Made by a program: the position numbers and the translations under genes. Shown in pieces: positions 9,413 through 17,648 of a stretch of 64,000 bases of DNA. Source of the DNA: JAIQGF01 sp963797035 (lineage in GTDB: Bacteria; Acidobacteriota; Terriglobia; Terriglobales; Acidobacteriaceae); the NCBI GenBank assembly GCA_963797035.1, contig CAWCOC010000014.1, forward strand, positions 1 to 64,000. The letters run 5' to 3'. The stretch's first letter is position 1; the number at the start of each line of letters is the position of its first letter. A model generated the notes under the pieces. The model worked only from the letters and a program-made list of their open reading frames with translations. It was not told the DNA's origin and did not search any database.

Positions 9413-10387
9413 TCACGCTCGCTGCCGGCGTTCGCAACTTCCATTGGCATCCAGCCACTTCAGTAAAGAGCGCACGCTCGTTCTTGCCAGCGCAATCGAG
9501 CAATCGGCAGCTCCGTAGTACAGGTTCAGCGTATCCCCGTCGGCGTTCATCGTGTATCCACAGGGAAATACAACATCATTGACGTCGCCGCGGCGCTCAT
9601 ATTCGGCCTCGGGCCCAAAGATCCAAGAATCTCCCCGCAGCAAAGGCTGTTCCGGTTTCTCCAGGTCGAAGAGGGCCAAACCCAATCGATAAAGACAGCC
9701 GGAAGGCGTGTGCCGCACTCCGTGGTAAAGCACGAGCCAGCCACGGGAAGTCTCGATCGGCGGCGGCGACATACCGATTTTGTTCGCGTCCCACCACGCG
9801 CCACGGCGTGCCTCCAGCATCACCTTATGACTGCCCCAATGCCGCAGGTCGGGGGAGTATGAGATCCACATGTGAGCGCCGAGTGCGGTCATTGGCCGAT
9901 GGACGAGTGCCCAGAAGCCTCCGATTTTGTGTGGAAGTAGGGCTGCATCCTTGTCGTCAGGCGACATGATCACGCCGAATCTCTCAAAGGTTTTGAAGTC
10001 CTTGGTAAGGGCCAGTGAGACCCCCGGGCCGCCACGGGAATAAGAGGTGTAAACCACAGCGTACTGGTTCAGTTCCGGCACGTAGGTCAATCGAGGATCT
10101 TCGATGCCCCACAACTCTTCCGGATATTCCTCAGGGTTAGGCATAAGCGTCGGAGCCGGATCAATCTGCCACCCGTCCACACCGTTGACGGAACGAGCGG
10201 CACAAAGATGCGAGAGGCCTCGCCGGTCTTCGACGCGGCAGAGTAGCAAGGTGCGTCCGTCCTCGAGCCGCGTCGCGCCGGCATTAAAAACGCTGTTAAT
10301 CGGGTATGGCCAGTCTCTGCTGGTCAAGATCGGATTGGAGGAATGGCGATGGAGCAGCGGTTCGTCATGGTTCTTACCTGCGCTCAT
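9413..10387 (-). CDS. GH130 family glycoside phosphorylase/hydrolase
   Basis: 324-aa five-bladed propeller of family GH130, which phosphorolyses or hydrolyses beta-mannosides such as beta-1,4-mannosyl-glucose or mannooligosaccharides. Family marks: NPILTSRDWPYPINSVFNAG, LLLCRVEDRRGLSHL (inverting phosphorylase region), ELWGIEDPRLTYV (catalytic Asp within the EDPR motif), WALVHRP and LVLYHGVRH. No signal peptide is seen, so it is probably cytoplasmic. Its ATG overlaps the stop of the upstream glycosyltransferase by 4 bp, indicating translational coupling. Substrate cannot be set from sequence; mannosides made or cut with the GT4 partner are plausible. It ends 6 bp from the convergent phospholipase-like gene. 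Confidence 0.9.
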   Translation of the reverse strand: MSAGKNHDEPLLHRHSSNPILTSRDWPYPINSVFNAGATRLEDGRTLLLCRVEDRRGLSHLCAARSVNGVDGWQIDPAPTLMPNPEEYPEELWGIEDPRLTYVPELNQYAVVYTSYSRGGPGVSLALTKDFKTFERFGVIMSPDDKDAALLPHKIGGFWALVHRPMTALGAHMWISYSPDLRHWGSHKVMLEARRGAWWDANKIGMSPPPIETSRGWLVLYHGVRHTPSGCLYRLGLALFDLEKPEQPLLRGDSWIFGPEAEYERRGDVNDVVFPCGYTMNADGDTLNLYYGAADCSIALARTSVRSLLKWLDANGSCERRQRA

Positions 10388-12813
10388 TGGATCTCCAAGA
10401 GTTTGCGCTCAACGTGGCCCGAGACGGTTACGGCATCGCAGCTGATTCTCGGTATTTCCGCGTCTTCCACGAGACGCATCTCCAGGAGTGCCATCAGAAA
10501 CGAAAGAGTGGACTCCGCTCCCTGATTCTGGTTCGTGCGGTCGGGGTGCAACCCGTCGCGGCACCCGCCGGTACTGGAATCGTAGAGGGCGATCTGCAGG
10601 TCATTGTCGCCCAGGAACCAGTTGAACGCAGACCACGCCTCCTTCATCCAACGCTCGTCTCCGGTCGCGTGAAAAGCTTGCAGGCATGCAGATACGGCAG
10701 CACCGGCCTCGACAGGTTGCTGATCGAAGCGGGCTCTTTCGCCGCCTTTGCGGTAAAAACCCTGTGATCCGATGGGCACAAAATGTCCCTTCGATTCGCA
10801 ACGCTGCGTCCTCAAAGACCAATCCAGCGATTCAAGTCCCGCCATTAGCATGACTTTGTCTGAGGTGCGGGAAGCGCACGCCAACAGCGCTTGCGGCAAC
10901 CGGGAGTTGGAATAGGCGAGCACCTCTTCAAACCAGTTCCACTCCGGCGAGTGGTTGGAAGCGTAAATATCGAGCAGCCGTTTTGCCATTTCGTCTCTGG
11001 TCTGAAGAGCCGCTCTGTCCCCGGGAAAGCAGTCAAGGTATTCCTGCAGTCCGAGGGTGGCAAAGGCCCATGCGCGGGGGCTGGTGAAGCCGCGAATTGC
11101 AGGGACGGCCGATTCAAAAAGCCGGCCTGCCGTGCCTCTCAGCCCTGGGGATCTAGAGCGTCCGAGGACAGTTCCCAATGCCCACAACGCTCGTCCATGA
11201 CTGTCTTCCGATCCCTCGGCTTCATGCCACTGGCGCTCATAGCTCAGAAAATTTCTAAACCGGCCGGTCGCTGGATTGAATGCGTGCCATAAAAATGCCA
11301 AATAGCAGGATGCCAACTTGGCCGACTCCGATACCGCCGTCATACCAAGCTGCTCCATCAGGACGGCCACGATCAAGGCGCGAGCATTGTCGTCGGTCGT
11401 GTAGCCTTCCCGATAGTTTGGCACCGAAAATACTGCATGCTGCAAAAGTCCGGTGTGATCGGTCATCCGATACAGGTGATCCAGCCTTACTGATGGCAAC
11501 CTGTCCAGTGTTCTCTCCGCATTCAAATCCGAGAACGCGATCCGCGGGGTGCGCATGCGGTCAGAACGGGCGCGTACGAAGGTGCTCATGTAAGACAGGG
11601 CGACTTTATTCCACACCATGTCGCGCGCGTAGAGATAAGCGCGCTTACGCATGGCATGACGGGGCGCTTCGTTGTCCAGGAGATCAATTGCAGCAGTTGC
11701 AATCGCACTTGAGTCCGCGAACGGGACCAGAACCCCGCGGCCATCATCCAGCAGTTCGGTGGCGTGCCAGTATGGGGTCGAAATGATCGCCTTACCCGCG
11801 CCTAATGCATACGCCAATGTACCAGATACGGCTTGCGCCTCGTGGCGATAAGGGGTGATGTAAATATCGGCCGACCCAACGAATTGAGCCATCTCCTCAG
11901 GGCTGACGAACCGGTTGTGAAATATCACATTCCGTTCGACCCCGAGTTTTCTTGCCAGCGCCTGCAATTGAAGGCGATATTGGTCCCCTTCGCGACGTCG
12001 AATATGCGGATGGGTAGCGCCCGCGATTATGTAGACGGCTTCGGGGTGTTGGGCAACGATACGCGGCAGGGCTTCAATTACGGTTTCGATCCCCTTGTTC
12101 GGGGACAACAGCCCGAAGGTCAGCAAGACAGCTTTTCCTTCGGTTCCCGACGAGTCTTTGTAGTAGTTGGGATCTCCAAACGGGAGGTCAGGAATACCGT
12201 GAGGGACGAGGTCGATCTTTTCCTCCGGTACATGAAACACGTCCTGTAGAAATCGCGAGGAGTGCTCGCTCATCACGATCAGGCGGTCAGAGAGCGCGGC
12301 AATCTCCTCCATGACGATTCGTTGATTGGCGTCTGGTTCCCGCAGAACTGTATGCAGGGTGGTCACTACCGGCATCTTCAAACGCTGCAGCAGCCGCACG
12401 ACGTGGCTTCCGGCGGGACCGCCGAAAATGCCGTACTCGTGCTGCAGCGAAACCAGATCAACATTGCTGAAATTAAGGAAGTCGGCGGCATCGTCGTAAG
12501 ATGACGCGTCACCCTCCAGCAGCTCGAACCGAACACGCGCCGGGTAGCTGTATTGCGAGCCCGGATCGTTGACCGGCACCGCCAGCAGTTGGGCGGTTCC
12601 GTACTCTGCGCCGATGGCATCGCATAAGTCGGTCGTGAAAGTCGCGATCCCACACTGGCGCGGGAGGTAGTTTCCGATCACCGCGATCCGGCTTGGAAGC
12701 GAAGCGCTGGACCTCAAGCACAACGACGCCGCAAGTTTATCTTCGAGCGCCAGGGTACGCACCTTGAGCCGAGCCAATGGCTTTCTCAACGATGCGCTTT
12801 GTTCTGACAACAT
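10384..12813 (-). CDS. GT4 glycosyltransferase fused to a C-terminal helical (alpha/alpha toroid-like) domain
   Basis: 809 aa from the ATG at 12813, chosen because AAGGAGA lies upstream. Residues about 35-420 form a GT-B glycosyltransferase: IAVIGNYLPRQCGIATFTTD (N-terminal nucleotide fold), LVSLQHEYGIFGGPAGSHVV, LTFGLLSPNKGIETVIEALP and the donor-binding block ADIYITPYRHEAQAVSGTLA. Residues about 430-790 are a separate domain rich in Trp and helical repeats (MTDHTGLLQHAVFSVPNYRE, YTTDDNARALIVAVL), resembling glycosidase-like (alpha/alpha) toroids. It is paired with GH130 in a coupled operon, so it probably makes or modifies a mannose-containing glycan or compatible solute. The activity is unproven. 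Confidence 0.85.
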   Translation of the reverse strand: MLSEQSASLRKPLARLKVRTLALEDKLAASLCLRSSASLPSRIAVIGNYLPRQCGIATFTTDLCDAIGAEYGTAQLLAVPVNDPGSQYSYPARVRFELLEGDASSYDDAADFLNFSNVDLVSLQHEYGIFGGPAGSHVVRLLQRLKMPVVTTLHTVLREPDANQRIVMEEIAALSDRLIVMSEHSSRFLQDVFHVPEEKIDLVPHGIPDLPFGDPNYYKDSSGTEGKAVLLTFGLLSPNKGIETVIEALPRIVAQHPEAVYIIAGATHPHIRRREGDQYRLQLQALARKLGVERNVIFHNRFVSPEEMAQFVGSADIYITPYRHEAQAVSGTLAYALGAGKAIISTPYWHATELLDDGRGVLVPFADSSAIATAAIDLLDNEAPRHAMRKRAYLYARDMVWNKVALSYMSTFVRARSDRMRTPRIAFSDLNAERTLDRLPSVRLDHLYRMTDHTGLLQHAVFSVPNYREGYTTDDNARALIVAVLMEQLGMTAVSESAKLASCYLAFLWHAFNPATGRFRNFLSYERQWHEAEGSEDSHGRALWALGTVLGRSRSPGLRGTAGRLFESAVPAIRGFTSPRAWAFATLGLQEYLDCFPGDRAALQTRDEMAKRLLDIYASNHSPEWNWFEEVLAYSNSRLPQALLACASRTSDKVMLMAGLESLDWSLRTQRCESKGHFVPIGSQGFYRKGGERARFDQQPVEAGAAVSACLQAFHATGDERWMKEAWSAFNWFLGDNDLQIALYDSSTGGCRDGLHPDRTNQNQGAESTLSFLMALLEMRLVEDAEIPRISCDAVTVSGHVERKLLEIQ

Positions 12814-13006
12814 TCTTGTCTCCTTGGTTGCTACATCGAGCGCAGGATGCTCTTCCGGGCCCTCGGTCCTTCGCTGTGCCCTGAAAGCTCTCGAAGCGTT
12901 TGTGTTGCAGGGATGGTTAGCCGATGGGACACGGCTTCCGGCCGCTGCCCCGGTATAAGAGGAAAGCTCCGCCATTAGTATTTAAGCCGCTCGGGCGGCG
13001 AAAAAC

Positions 13007-13022
13007 TGGTCAGAATTGACCA
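13007..13022. promoter_or_regulatory. 16-bp palindrome upstream of the GT4-GH130 operon
   Basis: Perfect 6-bp arms TGGTCA/TGACCA with a 4-bp centre. Spacing is of the FNR-like type (arms separated by 4), although the half-site differs from the E. coli TTGAT. With three Crp/Fnr proteins in the island, a regulator site is a reasonable inference, not a demonstrated one. Confidence 0.4.
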
Positions 13023-13069
13023 TCAATAAAGCGAGAAACGTGCTAGAGCATTGTGAGCACGGAGCGTCG

Positions 13070-13105
13070 AATGAAACGAAGAGCCGGCTCGCCAGGAGCC
13101 GGCTC
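13070..13105 (-). terminator. Rho-independent terminator of the OmpA-family gene
   Basis: GAGCCGGCTC occurs twice with a GCCAG loop (13081-13090 and 13096-13105), giving a 10-bp GC stem. On the minus strand it is followed by TTCGTTTCATT, a moderate T-rich tract. It lies 43 bp beyond the stop of the ompA-like gene. Confidence 0.65.
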
Positions 13106-13147
13106 GTGGGTGATTATCGAGGCGTGATAGCGCTTTCGGTTACCGAG

Positions 13148-14779
13148 CTAGGGAAGTGTGGCGGGTTGCATGCGCAGCTCACCGATCGTGGTTCCGATCA
13201 CTTCTCCAGATACGACTAACTCGACGCGTCGATTCAGTTGACGGCCTGCCGCGGTCTCGTTGGACGCAATGGGCTGGGCCTTGCCGAAACCCACTGCTGT
13301 CATGGAGGATGCTGGAATCCCTTGCTCCGCCAGATAGCCGCGGACCGATTCCGCACGTCTTTCCGAGAGGCCCTGGTTGTACACGTCGCCGCCGACGCTG
13401 TCGGTGTTGCCTTCGATGCCCAGCTTGAGGCCGGGATAGGCGAGCATGATGCCGCTGATCTTCGCCAGCTTTTCACGCGCCGCCGGACGCAATGCTTGCT
13501 TGCCGGTGTCGAAGAGAACGTCGGACATGTTGACGACCAGCCCGCGAGCGGTGTCGCGAGTCTCGAGGATGGTGTTGAATTGCAGCAGCAATTGAGCGCG
13601 AAGCTCTTTCTTTTCGCGCAGGGCTTGCTGGAGCTGCTCATCCGCGGAGGCTGCGGCAGCGGCGGCCGCGGCGCGATTACGCTCTGCTTCGGCCTGGGCC
13701 TGCGCATTCTGGCGCTCGGCATCTTCGCTTGAACGCAGAGCGTCAGCCTGGGCGTGTTGCTTCTGGCGCTCGGCCTCGTCACGTGCGCGCAGGGCAGCAG
13801 CCGTATCGGCTTCGGCGCTCATGGTCTGAGCCTTGGCTTTCGCTTCGCGATCGGCTGCAGCGCTGGCTTCAGTCTCAATGCGTTCGGCTTCGATGCGTTT
13901 CACCGAAATTTCGCGGGCGTCTTCGAACGTCTGCACCGCTTCGCGCGAAGTTCCAATCAGCGCCTTTTTATCTACGTCCTTCCTGCTAGCGTATCCATCT
14001 GCCTGATTCATCAGTTGGACGGCATGCTCATAGCTGGAGCTGGCATACTTCTCCACGCCGGCCGACTGAGCGATGCGCAACGCATTGCGCGCTTCAAAGA
14101 ATTCCAGCGGCAACTTAGAATTCAAAACGACTGGATCGAACTTGTAGCCGGTGGGAATGTACCCGCCGCGCTCAAGAAGGTCGTATTTGGCATTCACCGC
14201 CTCGACTTTTCCCATCGTGTCTTCGCGAATCACGTTCTCAACCACCACCACATTGCTGGGCTGCCGCACGGCATAATAGGGTTCTGCGGTGACGATCAAT
14301 GCGAATGCCTGGAGATCCGTCGTGACATCGAGCTTGCTGCTCTTGCCACTCACCAGGATTTCGCCCAGGTTCACCGGTCGCCCCTCGGGCGTAACTGCCC
14401 ATAAGACGTACGTCAGATACTCGCTGCCAAAGCTGGTCGGTGCCTCCAGACCATGAAATTCGACCTCAATTTCGATGTAGCCCTTCTTGCTTTCCACCTT
14501 GGCTTCGGCGTGGGCTCCGGGCATTAAGTCCGTGCCCTTGAATCCCAGCTTCGTCGCTCCGCTGCGATGGTGATAGTTCACCGCCGGAACGGTGCGGCTG
14601 ATCACTGTCACCCGGAACGTAGGCGTCTGATCCATGGGCTCTAATGTCATTGTTGAGTGCTGCTGAATCGCCTGGTCGGCGTAACTGGGCTGCGACTGTG
14701 CCTGTGACGGAGGCGGCATCGCGAGGGCGGATAAACCGAAAGCCATCAGAGATACCACGAGAAGTTTTGCGATCTTCAT
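13148..14779 (-). CDS. OmpA-family outer-membrane/peptidoglycan-associated protein
   Basis: 543 aa with a signal peptide (residues 1-28, cleavage near PPSQAQ). The N-terminal half holds beta-rich repeats without a clear family. Residues about 240-415 form a long charged Ala/Glu/Arg helix with a coiled-coil look (EKYASSSYEHAVQLMNQADG onward). Residues 416-525 are an OmpA C-terminal peptidoglycan-binding domain: SDVLFDTGKQALRPAAREKL, IEGNTDSVGGDVYNQGLSER, with Asp and Arg ligands for diaminopimelate (NTDS, LNRRVE). It probably tethers the outer membrane to the wall. The start ATG has AAGGAG upstream. It is the first of several envelope genes on the minus strand. Confidence 0.9.
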   Translation of the reverse strand: MKIAKLLVVSLMAFGLSALAMPPPSQAQSQPSYADQAIQQHSTMTLEPMDQTPTFRVTVISRTVPAVNYHHRSGATKLGFKGTDLMPGAHAEAKVESKKGYIEIEVEFHGLEAPTSFGSEYLTYVLWAVTPEGRPVNLGEILVSGKSSKLDVTTDLQAFALIVTAEPYYAVRQPSNVVVVENVIREDTMGKVEAVNAKYDLLERGGYIPTGYKFDPVVLNSKLPLEFFEARNALRIAQSAGVEKYASSSYEHAVQLMNQADGYASRKDVDKKALIGTSREAVQTFEDAREISVKRIEAERIETEASAAADREAKAKAQTMSAEADTAAALRARDEAERQKQHAQADALRSSEDAERQNAQAQAEAERNRAAAAAAAASADEQLQQALREKKELRAQLLLQFNTILETRDTARGLVVNMSDVLFDTGKQALRPAAREKLAKISGIMLAYPGLKLGIEGNTDSVGGDVYNQGLSERRAESVRGYLAEQGIPASSMTAVGFGKAQPIASNETAAGRQLNRRVELVVSGEVIGTTIGELRMQPATLP

Positions 14780-14978
14780 TCTAAGTCTCCTTTGACGAAT
14801 TCTGTATCAGCTTCGTTTAGTACGTTATGTCGAGCTTTTCAACATTCGCTGCAACAACTGGAGCAACGGCTCCACCAGCAACTCGTACATCAGGGTCCTA
14901 AATGGGTGATCCATCACGAAGCAGGGCTATGCATTCGGGTAGCCCTCCTCCAATTGCGCATGATCATCACTTTTCGCA

Positions 14979-15128
14979 TCACGCTGCACTCCGTCGTCCA
15001 CCCAACAAGTTGAAGAGCAGCACCACGACCGCCACCACCAGCAGAACGTGCACCAGGCCCCCGGCTATGTGGAAGCTGAACCCGAGAAGCCACAGGACTA
15101 GCAGAACCACAAAAATTGTCCAAAGCAT
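14979..15128 (-). CDS. 49-aa lmo0937-family membrane protein
   Basis: Very short protein, MLWTIFVVLLVLWLLGFSFH then a second hydrophobic run (HVLLVVAVVVLLFNLLGG), ending RRSAA. Two transmembrane helices with a Gly hinge match the small lmo0937/DUF5670 family common in stress-related regions of soil bacteria. Its function is unknown, with a membrane-stress role often presumed. It lies between OmpA and the SYLF protein on the same strand. Confidence 0.75.
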   Translation of the reverse strand: MLWTIFVVLLVLWLLGFSFHIAGGLVHVLLVVAVVVLLFNLLGGRRSAA

Positions 15129-15205
15129 ATTTGCCTCCAGTGCTCATTCGGCACAGAACTGTAAAAGGGACAGCGCCCACTGGACAAAGCAGCGGGCGCC
15201 CGCAA

Positions 15206-15898
15206 TTAATCAGCCTTCGCAATTGCTTGGGCCTTGGCGTTCCTGACGGCATCGAGGAACGACTGGGCTGCGCGCGGTGCAGCGATTTGGCCGGTCAACG
15301 CGCGTCGCGTGGTGATTTTCTTTCCATAAATGGCGCGAGTAGAGTCAACGTCTTGCCGCACCGACGCTCCGTCCAACGCGATGCCGGCAAAAGCACCCTT
15401 GGTGCGTGAGTAGGTCAGAACCTCGGCATCCAGCTTCCAGCTGGTGCCGGCCGATGCGTGCCGCCCCACTGGTCCTGCCGCGACAGAAGCATCCGCTCCA
15501 AGTTTGAAGTCGCTGGAGAGCAGCTTCTGCATGCCATTCTCGTGCTGAATGATCATGACCAGATCCACGCCTTCAATGCCGATCTGGAATCCCACGCTTC
15601 CGCCGGAAACCGTGATGAACGCGGGCGCACTCCAGCCGTTCGCCGTCCGGCAGGTGGCAACGCCTTTGCCATGCTCGGCTCCGACGATGAACCCGCCCTT
15701 CATCATGTGCGGTACAACGGCCACACACTTCGCGTTCTCCAGTACTTCTTCGGGAACGCCGTTGTCCGGGGCTTGCATGACTTCGTGCAGTACGGTGGCG
15801 GCGTTATTGAGGCGATCAGCGGCATCTTGGCGTGCCGAGCCTGCCCAGGACAGACAGCCCAGGCTAAGAACTACTACCAGCAACATCAGTTTCTTCAT
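15206..15898 (-). CDS. SYLF-domain (YSC84-type) lipid-binding protein
   Basis: 230 aa from the ATG at 15898 (AAAGGAG upstream). It has a signal peptide MKKLMLLVVVLSLGCLSWAG, then the SYLF/YSC84 domain: LHEVMQAPDNGVPEEVLENA, CVAVVPHMMKGGFIVGAEHG and GFQIGIEGVDLVMIIQHENG. The domain binds phosphoinositides in eukaryotes; bacterial versions are exported and of unknown role. It is often found with OmpA-like and small membrane proteins, as here. Confidence 0.88.
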   Translation of the reverse strand: MKKLMLLVVVLSLGCLSWAGSARQDAADRLNNAATVLHEVMQAPDNGVPEEVLENAKCVAVVPHMMKGGFIVGAEHGKGVATCRTANGWSAPAFITVSGGSVGFQIGIEGVDLVMIIQHENGMQKLLSSDFKLGADASVAAGPVGRHASAGTSWKLDAEVLTYSRTKGAFAGIALDGASVRQDVDSTRAIYGKKITTRRALTGQIAAPRAAQSFLDAVRNAKAQAIAKAD

Positions 15899-16079
15899 AC
15901 GATGGTTCTCCTTTGTTTCTTTGAGACAAACCACCCCCCAGTTCTTGCCGGCATTCGAGCCGATTGAACCGGGAGGCTTAATTTTGGTGTGTTGAGAGAA
16001 AATGTACGTGCCTTCAAGTCGGCACGCTAAGGCCCCAGGATCCCCACGATCAAGAGGGCACTTGGACTGAGCCTGGTCG

Positions 16080-16235
16080 CTAGAGGCGACCTACAAGGAG
16101 CAAAACGACGATGATCACCAGCAGCAGCCCCACGCCACTACTCGGGATGTAACCCCACGAGCGGCTATGATTCCATCTCGGGAGCGCTCCCACCATCATC
16201 AGGAGCAGTACGATTACCAGGATGGTCACAAGCAT
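16080..16235 (-). CDS. 51-aa DUF3309-family membrane protein
   Basis: MLVTILVIVLLLMMVGALPR, then NHSRSWGYIPSSGVGLLLV and a second helix ending LLVGRL. Two membrane helices flank a Trp/Tyr/Pro-Ser loop (WGYxPS), the typical DUF3309 layout. Function is unknown. It is the second very small membrane protein in this envelope block. Confidence 0.8.
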   Translation of the reverse strand: MLVTILVIVLLLMMVGALPRWNHSRSWGYIPSSGVGLLLVIIVVLLLVGRL

Positions 16236-16333
16236 TTCATTCCCTTCCGAAAACCCTTTTTTATCAAAGTAACTTTAGCAGCTGTGGCGCGGGCTATCTG
16301 AGCAATTAAGCTCACAATGCGCGTTTCATATTA

Positions 16334-16465
16334 CTAACGCAAAAGCCTTGTGCCAACGCGGTACCCCACCTTCAACGCGAGGAAGGCCCCATAACCGGCA
16401 AACAAGACGGCTGCGGCGAACAAGGCCACGAGCAGATACGCGGCGTATTCATGGACGACGAACAT
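16334..16465 (-). CDS. 43-aa single-helix membrane protein
   Basis: MFVVHEYAAYLLVALFAAAV, then a Gly-rich stretch and a basic tail VGYRVGTRLLR. One transmembrane helix with positive residues at the C-terminus. I do not recognise the family. Support is its coding-like composition, its clean start and stop, and its place in a row of small membrane proteins. The ribosome site is weak. Confidence 0.45.
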   Translation of the reverse strand: MFVVHEYAAYLLVALFAAAVLFAGYGAFLALKVGYRVGTRLLR

Positions 16466-16596
16466 TTGTCTGGATCCTGACGCGGTGAACGATCGCGGTT
16501 GCAAGAGTCACATTAACAAGATCACACCGAGCGGCAAAGATAATGCTGAGCAGAAGTGCTCTAACAGGGCGGTATTTCTGCATTGGTTGCCCAAAG

Positions 16597-17328
16597 TCAC
16601 CGCAGTGCGGCATTGTTTAGCTTGGTCGGCAGACGTGCGGGCGTGACCTGGTAATCCAGGTATTCGATGGTCAAATCAGCCCGGCCCCCCAGCCGAACCG
16701 AGGTGAGGCTATGATTGAGGGCAGGGAGCCAAAAATCGCCAACCTTGATGTACCGGTGTTCAATGTTCGTATTCTTTATCCAGAAGGAAGGGTTCTTCGC
16801 TGGTTCTGCTTCAATCCGCACCACCGCAAAGTCTTCTCCGTCTACCCAGATTCGTCCGGAATAGAGGAACTTGTCCTTCCGCCTGGGTTCGACAGCAAGG
16901 ACGTACACTGAACCGGCAGAGGTGATTTCGTATCGCAGCAGTGTGAACGCGTAGTTCTCTTCATCGAGCGCGGTGCGCCGCAGATTCTCCGCTTCAAGCA
17001 CCTCTTTTTCGCTTTGCAGAAGTTTCTTGAATACGCGGTCGATAAGCAGCTTGGAACCGGTTTCAGACTGGATTGTGAACTGCTTCGTTCCGGGTGACTG
17101 GTATTTCACATCGACGGCCATTTCCGCGCTGCGGGCGCCTGGGAAGCCGTGGTATTCCAACCGGTAGATTCTCTTACCCTGGTATGAACGCAGCGACTGA
17201 GCACGTTCGGCGTTCATGCGCACTAAGTTGTGTACCACTTGTTCGGAGCTGAGAGGGGCAGGAACAATCTCCTGCTGCGCGGTTGCGGGAAGTTGAAAAC
17301 CCACGCCTGCCAGGAGCAGCAAGATCAA
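16597..17328 (-). CDS. Periplasmic LolA/MucB-like outer-membrane lipoprotein-sorting-type protein
   Basis: 243 aa from a TTG at 17328, with signal peptide ILLLLAGVGFQLPATAQ. The body is beta-rich with alternating strands: YQGKRIYRLEYHGFPGARSA, DVKYQSPGTKQFTIQSETG, YVLAVEPRRKDKFLYSGRIW and VRIEAEPAKNPSFWIKNTNI. This is the LolA/LppX-like half-barrel seen in periplasmic lipid or lipoprotein carriers. No ATG is available in frame nearby, so the start is uncertain. I infer an envelope role. Confidence 0.65.
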   Translation of the reverse strand: MILLLLAGVGFQLPATAQQEIVPAPLSSEQVVHNLVRMNAERAQSLRSYQGKRIYRLEYHGFPGARSAEMAVDVKYQSPGTKQFTIQSETGSKLLIDRVFKKLLQSEKEVLEAENLRRTALDEENYAFTLLRYEITSAGSVYVLAVEPRRKDKFLYSGRIWVDGEDFAVVRIEAEPAKNPSFWIKNTNIEHRYIKVGDFWLPALNHSLTSVRLGGRADLTIEYLDYQVTPARLPTKLNNAALR

Positions 17329-17379
17329 AGCGGGACGTGCATGCGTCGAAGCATGACATAGATTGACCGCGTCAGGGAT

Positions 17380-17535
17380 TCACGCTGGGGTGTTTCGCCA
17401 ATGTCGTTTATCGATTTCCCATTCAACGTCTCCCAGGTCAGCCCGGGAGTGCTGAGGATCGCGTGCAATGATTTCGCGCAACTCCTGGGCCAGGCTTTCC
17501 AGTTCAGCCAAGGATTTTTCTGCCAAGCCAATCAT
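17380..17535 (-). CDS. 51-aa helical hypothetical protein
   Basis: MIGLAEKSLAELESLAQELR, then EIIARDPQHSRADLGDVEWE and a basic end. Mostly amphipathic helix with a heptad of Leu, so a small coiled-coil protein is likely. It lies upstream of the LolA-like gene on the same strand. A motif shared with two other island promoters (17581-17600) lies 46 bp upstream. Family unknown. Confidence 0.4.
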   Translation of the reverse strand: MIGLAEKSLAELESLAQELREIIARDPQHSRADLGDVEWEIDKRHWRNTPA

Positions 17536-17580
17536 GTTCGCAAACCGCCTCACTTAAGGATGGCATTTCCAAGGCAAGTG

Positions 17581-17600
17581 AACTGAGCAAAAGTGAACAG
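17581..17600. promoter_or_regulatory. Shared 20-bp promoter motif, copy 1
   Basis: GAACTGAGCAAAAGTGAACA. A near-identical copy (one mismatch) is at 22795-22814 and a weaker one at 21185-21204. Here it also forms a direct repeat, with GTGAAC recurring 15 bp apart. It is placed upstream of the 51-aa gene. A regulator site is inferred. Confidence 0.35.
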
Positions 17601-17648
17601 GTTGTTTGGAATGGCAAGCGGCTGCCGGGCGGCTGTGCGGCGCCGGCA

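Larger units (their letters stand above)
12814..13147. other. Intergenic region: GT4-GH130 promoter and OmpA terminator
   Basis: 334 bp without a credible gene. It contains a strong hairpin (13081-13105) positioned as the terminator of the leftward ompA-like gene. It also holds a 16-bp palindrome, TGGTCA-GAAT-TGACCA, at 13007-13022, about 195 bp upstream of the GT4 start. The palindrome shares the string CTGGTCA with the upstream regions of two Crp/Fnr genes in the same island. Confidence 0.5.
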